Assembly: GCA_020639075.1 (NCBI GenBank)
Contig: JACKHI010000001.1
Span: 4,526,001-4,590,000, forward strand
DNA from: Phycisphaerales bacterium
GTDB taxonomy: Bacteria > Planctomycetota > Phycisphaerae > UBA1845 > UTPLA1
DNA length: 64,000 bases
Direction of reading: 5' to 3'
Of this stretch, positions 61,326 to 64,000 are shown one piece after another. Every line of letters begins with the position of its first letter. Within the stretch, counting starts at the first letter, position 1. Position numbers and translations under genes: made by a program. The notes beneath the pieces were generated by a model that was not told the DNA's origin, searched no databases, and worked only from the letters and a program-made list of their open reading frames with translations.

Positions 61326-63284
61326 CTAGGACGCTTCGCCGTTGAGCTTGGCAATGGTTGTGAGATCCTCCAGTGTCGTAATATCGCCCTTGACACTGCC
61401 AGTCGTGGCCAATTCCCGCAGGAGTCGGCGCATGATCTTGCCGCTGCGTGTCTTAGGCAGACCGTCCGTAAATCTCACGTCCTTGGGCTTCGCGATCGCA
61501 CCAAGGGTGCGGGATACGTGTTGTCGGAGTTCCTGTTTCAGGTCCTCGCTCACGTTGACGCCGGACTTCACGGTGACAAAGGCCGCAATGGCCTCCCCGG
61601 TCATCTCGTCCGGAAACCCGATGACGGCGGCTTCGGCGACTTTCGGATGCGATACCAGCGCGGACTCGATTTCGGCCGTCCCCAGTCGATGCCCAGAGAC
61701 TTTGATGACGTCGTCGACGCGCCCGATGATCCAGAAGTATCCGTCTTCGTCGCAGCGTGCGCTGTCGCCGGTGAAATAGCATCCCTCGATTTCCGACCAG
61801 TATTGTTTGCGATATCGCGCCTCGTCGCCGTAGACGCCGCGCAACATGCCGGGCCAAGGTTTGCGAATCACGAGCAGCCCCGATTCATTCGGCTCGACTG
61901 GCGTGCCGCTATGGTCGACGACGGCCGCGTCGATTCCAAAGAAGGGCCGCGTGGCAGAGCCCGGCTTCGTCGGCGTCGCGCCGGGAAGCGGCGTGATCAT
62001 GACGCCGCCGGTTTCCGTTTGCCACCACGTGTCGATGATCGGGCAACGATTGCCGCCGATGTGCTCGTTGTACCACGCCCATGCGGCGGGGTTGATCGGC
62101 TCGCCGACTGTGCCGAGAAGCTTCAGAGACGATAGGTCGTGCTTCTTCGGAAGTTCGGCGCCTTGTTTCATGAACGCGCGAATCGCCGTCGGCGCCGTAT
62201 AGAACTTCGTGACGCCATAACGCTCACAGATCTGCCAGAACCGTTCCCAATCCGGGAAGTTCGGCGCGCCTTCGTACATCACGCTTGTGACGCCGTTCTG
62301 CAACGGACCATAGACGATATAACTGTGCCCTGTGATCCAGCCGATGTCGGCCGTGCACCAGTAGACGTCGTCGGGCTTGTAGTCGAAGACCTGCTTGGCC
62401 GAATGGCGCGTGTAAACCATGTAACCGGCCGTCGTATGCAGGATGCCCTTCGGTTTGCCCGTGCTGCCGCTCGTATAGAGCAGGAACAACATGTGCTCGG
62501 CGTCGAGCTTCTCCGCGGCGCAGTCCTCTGACATGCCGTCAATGGCATCGCTCCACCAGATATCGCGACCGGCATCCCAGTGCACATCATTGTTGCAATG
62601 CTTCAGGACGATGACTTTGCTTACCTTGTCAACAAGCTTGCACGCTTCGTCGACGTTGCTCTTCAATGGAACGACGCTGCCCCGACGCCAGCCGCCGTCC
62701 GACGTGATGATGTGATGGGAGTCAGCATCCGTCAGGCGATCCGCAATGGCCTGCGCGCTGAATCCTCCGAAAATGACCGAGTGCGGCGCGCCGATCCGCG
62801 CGCACGCGAGCATGGCGATCGTCAGCTCGGGCACCATCGGCAGATAGATCGTTACGCGGTCGTTTTTCTTGATACCCAGCTTCTTTAGCGCGTTCGCGAA
62901 CCGGCACACGCGGGCGTGCAGTTGTCGATAGCTCAGCGTCACCTGCTGTTTCGGCGTGCCGTCCGCCGCCGCGGGTTCACCTTCCCAAATGATCGCCGGA
63001 TGATCCCCGAGGCCCTTCTCGATCTGGAAATCGAGGCAGTTGTAGCAGACGTTGGTCTGCCCCCCTGCGAACCACTTCGCCATCGGAGGATTCCACTCCA
63101 GCACGCGATCCCACTTCTTGAAGAAATGGGACTCCGCCGCGACTTCTCCCCAGTAACCCTCCGGATCGTTGATCGACCGGCGCCATTCCGTTTCGTACGC
63201 CTCCAATGACGGAACGTGGGCCTGTTTTGCGAAGTCTTTGGGTGGATTGTAGATCATTGGTTGCGTTGCGCTACTGACGCTCAT
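61326..63284 (-). CDS. acsA: Acetyl-CoA synthetase (AMP-forming)
   Basis: 652 aa, full length. Adenylate-forming core: LLYTSGSTGKPKG, DIGWITGHSYIVYGPL, TWWQTETGG and IGRVDDVIKVSGHRLGT. The C-terminal KTRSGKIMRR carries Lys616, the usual acetylation control site. It converts acetate, ATP and CoA to acetyl-CoA, AMP and PPi. PPi release links it to the PPi-type PFK and pyrophosphatase in this window. AAGGAG lies six bases before ATG 63284. Monocistronic. Confidence 0.97.
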   Translation of the reverse strand: MSVSSATQPMIYNPPKDFAKQAHVPSLEAYETEWRRSINDPEGYWGEVAAESHFFKKWDRVLEWNPPMAKWFAGGQTNVCYNCLDFQIEKGLGDHPAIIWEGEPAAADGTPKQQVTLSYRQLHARVCRFANALKKLGIKKNDRVTIYLPMVPELTIAMLACARIGAPHSVIFGGFSAQAIADRLTDADSHHIITSDGGWRRGSVVPLKSNVDEACKLVDKVSKVIVLKHCNNDVHWDAGRDIWWSDAIDGMSEDCAAEKLDAEHMLFLLYTSGSTGKPKGILHTTAGYMVYTRHSAKQVFDYKPDDVYWCTADIGWITGHSYIVYGPLQNGVTSVMYEGAPNFPDWERFWQICERYGVTKFYTAPTAIRAFMKQGAELPKKHDLSSLKLLGTVGEPINPAAWAWYNEHIGGNRCPIIDTWWQTETGGVMITPLPGATPTKPGSATRPFFGIDAAVVDHSGTPVEPNESGLLVIRKPWPGMLRGVYGDEARYRKQYWSEIEGCYFTGDSARCDEDGYFWIIGRVDDVIKVSGHRLGTAEIESALVSHPKVAEAAVIGFPDEMTGEAIAAFVTVKSGVNVSEDLKQELRQHVSRTLGAIAKPKDVRFTDGLPKTRSGKIMRRLLRELATTGSVKGDITTLEDLTTIAKLNGEAS

Positions 63285-63461
63285 CTCGTGCTCCTTACAA
63301 CTCATGCGCTACACGTCTGACGGGAATTCACATCATACGACTTCGCCCGACAACTCGCCAATTCTCGGCGACGAACTGTTCGGCGTGCGTCGGCGTATAG
63401 TCCTAATGCGGTGCGGATTGTGAATTGTGTCCGAGGCCCACGGGATCAGAAGGGGACGTCA

Positions 63462-64000
63462 GTGGTTTCCAAGCCGTTTGCGCGATACGATGCGTCACTT
63501 ATGGCTACGCCGCAGTCAACGGATGACTACAAACGCTATTGTCCGGGCGAAGAGAGCGTCAAGATCTCGACCGCCGTGTGCAGGGGGCGTCGACGCGCGC
63601 ATTTCCCCAAATGTCATGGCTGCCAATTCAACGATGACGAACAAACGGCGCGCGTCGTGGCGACACTGCCCGTCCGCGCCCCGCGCGAAGTCGCCGATTC
63701 CGCACGCGTCGTCAACGGTCAAGTCGTGGAAGCGAAGCGATCCGATTCCAAGATCGGTTCGATGTTCCGCGTTTCCGATATCGCGGGCAGCGTGCCGGAT
63801 CCGCTTTCAGACGAGGCCGCCTGGCGAATCGGCCACGCAACGGCGCAGTTCCTTCGGGCGAAGCTGCGCGGCTACGACCGGGCCGATCCTGATGCGAATT
63901 CCGTCTTCATCGGCCGCGATACGCGCCCGGACTCGCTTCGCATCGAGCAGGCCCTCGTCGAAGGCATCCGCGCGACTGGCACAGACGTGATCATGCTCGG
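63462..64000 (+). CDS. Phosphohexomutase (PGM/PMM family), C-terminus beyond right edge
   Basis: N-terminal part only. Motif FRVSDIAGSVPDPLSDEAAWRIGHATAQFL and FIGRDTRPDS are the start of alpha-D-phosphohexomutases (phosphomannomutase/phosphoglucomutase). Before it is an unusual 70-residue extension with VCRGRRRAHFPKCHGCQF, a possible zinc ribbon absent from typical members. GTG 63462 after AAGGGGA is the preferred start; ATG 63501 is the alternative. A glucose-1-P/6-P enzyme here would fit the glucan genes, but the catalytic Ser lies beyond the edge. Confidence 0.75.
   Translation, partial: MVSKPFARYDASLMATPQSTDDYKRYCPGEESVKISTAVCRGRRRAHFPKCHGCQFNDDEQTARVVATLPVRAPREVADSARVVNGQVVEAKRSDSKIGSMFRVSDIAGSVPDPLSDEAAWRIGHATAQFLRAKLRGYDRADPDANSVFIGRDTRPDSLRIEQALVEGIRATGTDVIML

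Overview
The window looks like chromosome from a member of the Planctomycetota, probably a Phycisphaerae-like or other deep lineage. The GC content is high. Genes are mostly short transcription units separated by repeat-bearing spacers. Secreted proteins carry dockerin, PEP-CTERM, HAF, thrombospondin-3, HYR and FG-GAP modules. There are solo pseudopilins with an AFTLIELL-type N terminus, and EF-Tu has an aberrant switch I of a kind I associate with planctomycetes. The assignment is inferred from gene content and is not based on rRNA, which is absent.

Layout: 1-6.4 kb carries two coupled secreted amidohydrolases, a membrane protein, an HtrA-type protease and a DUF4097 lipoprotein. 6.9-10.6 kb carries a methyltransferase, a probable methanethiol S-methyltransferase (MddA) and a GT39-type membrane glycosyltransferase. 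10.7-21.3 kb is the translation cluster: promoter, tRNA-Thr, tuf, rpmG, tRNA-Trp, secE, nusG and rplK, then rplA, rplJ and rplL. It is broken between rplK and rplA by a 4.4-kb insert holding an unknown 411-aa protein and a cysteine-repeat dockerin protein, and it is not followed by rpoBC.

21.3-28.2 kb holds two paralogous secreted HAF/TSP3/HYR proteins. One is cut in two by a 3,085-bp IS1-type transposon with a perfect 8-bp target duplication and three passenger genes, including an XRE-ImmA/IrrE protein. Removing the element and one target copy restores the reading frame exactly. 28.2-32.1 kb has a ParA ATPase fused to a C-terminal CBM48 glycogen-binding domain, diverging from hldE and a GT2 glycosyltransferase. 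32.1-41.6 kb has a RAYT transposase between inverted REP palindromes, pyrophosphatase, several exported proteins, a GH20 hexosaminidase and a macro-domain protein.

41.7-45.3 kb is a same-strand set of two pseudopilins and two paralogous exported proteins, one ending in dockerin and the other in PEP-CTERM, followed by a small His-rich membrane protein behind a palindromic operator. 48-52.3 kb carries, on one strand, a glycogen-synthase-like GT4, a GH57 amylase and a phosphofructokinase with PPi-type active-site residues. With the ParA-CBM48 protein these suggest an alpha-glucan storage theme. 52.4-64 kb has a SpoIIE phosphatase, a 1,058-aa fusion of an FG-GAP propeller, a D-Ala-D-Ala carboxypeptidase-like domain and dockerin, a DUF192 lipoprotein, a LolA-like protein, a HAD phosphatase, a DUF3052-like protein, acetyl-CoA synthetase and the start of a phosphohexomutase.

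The observations most worth following are the ParA-CBM48 fusion, the FG-GAP/DD-carboxypeptidase/dockerin fusion and the IS1-type transposon with passenger genes.
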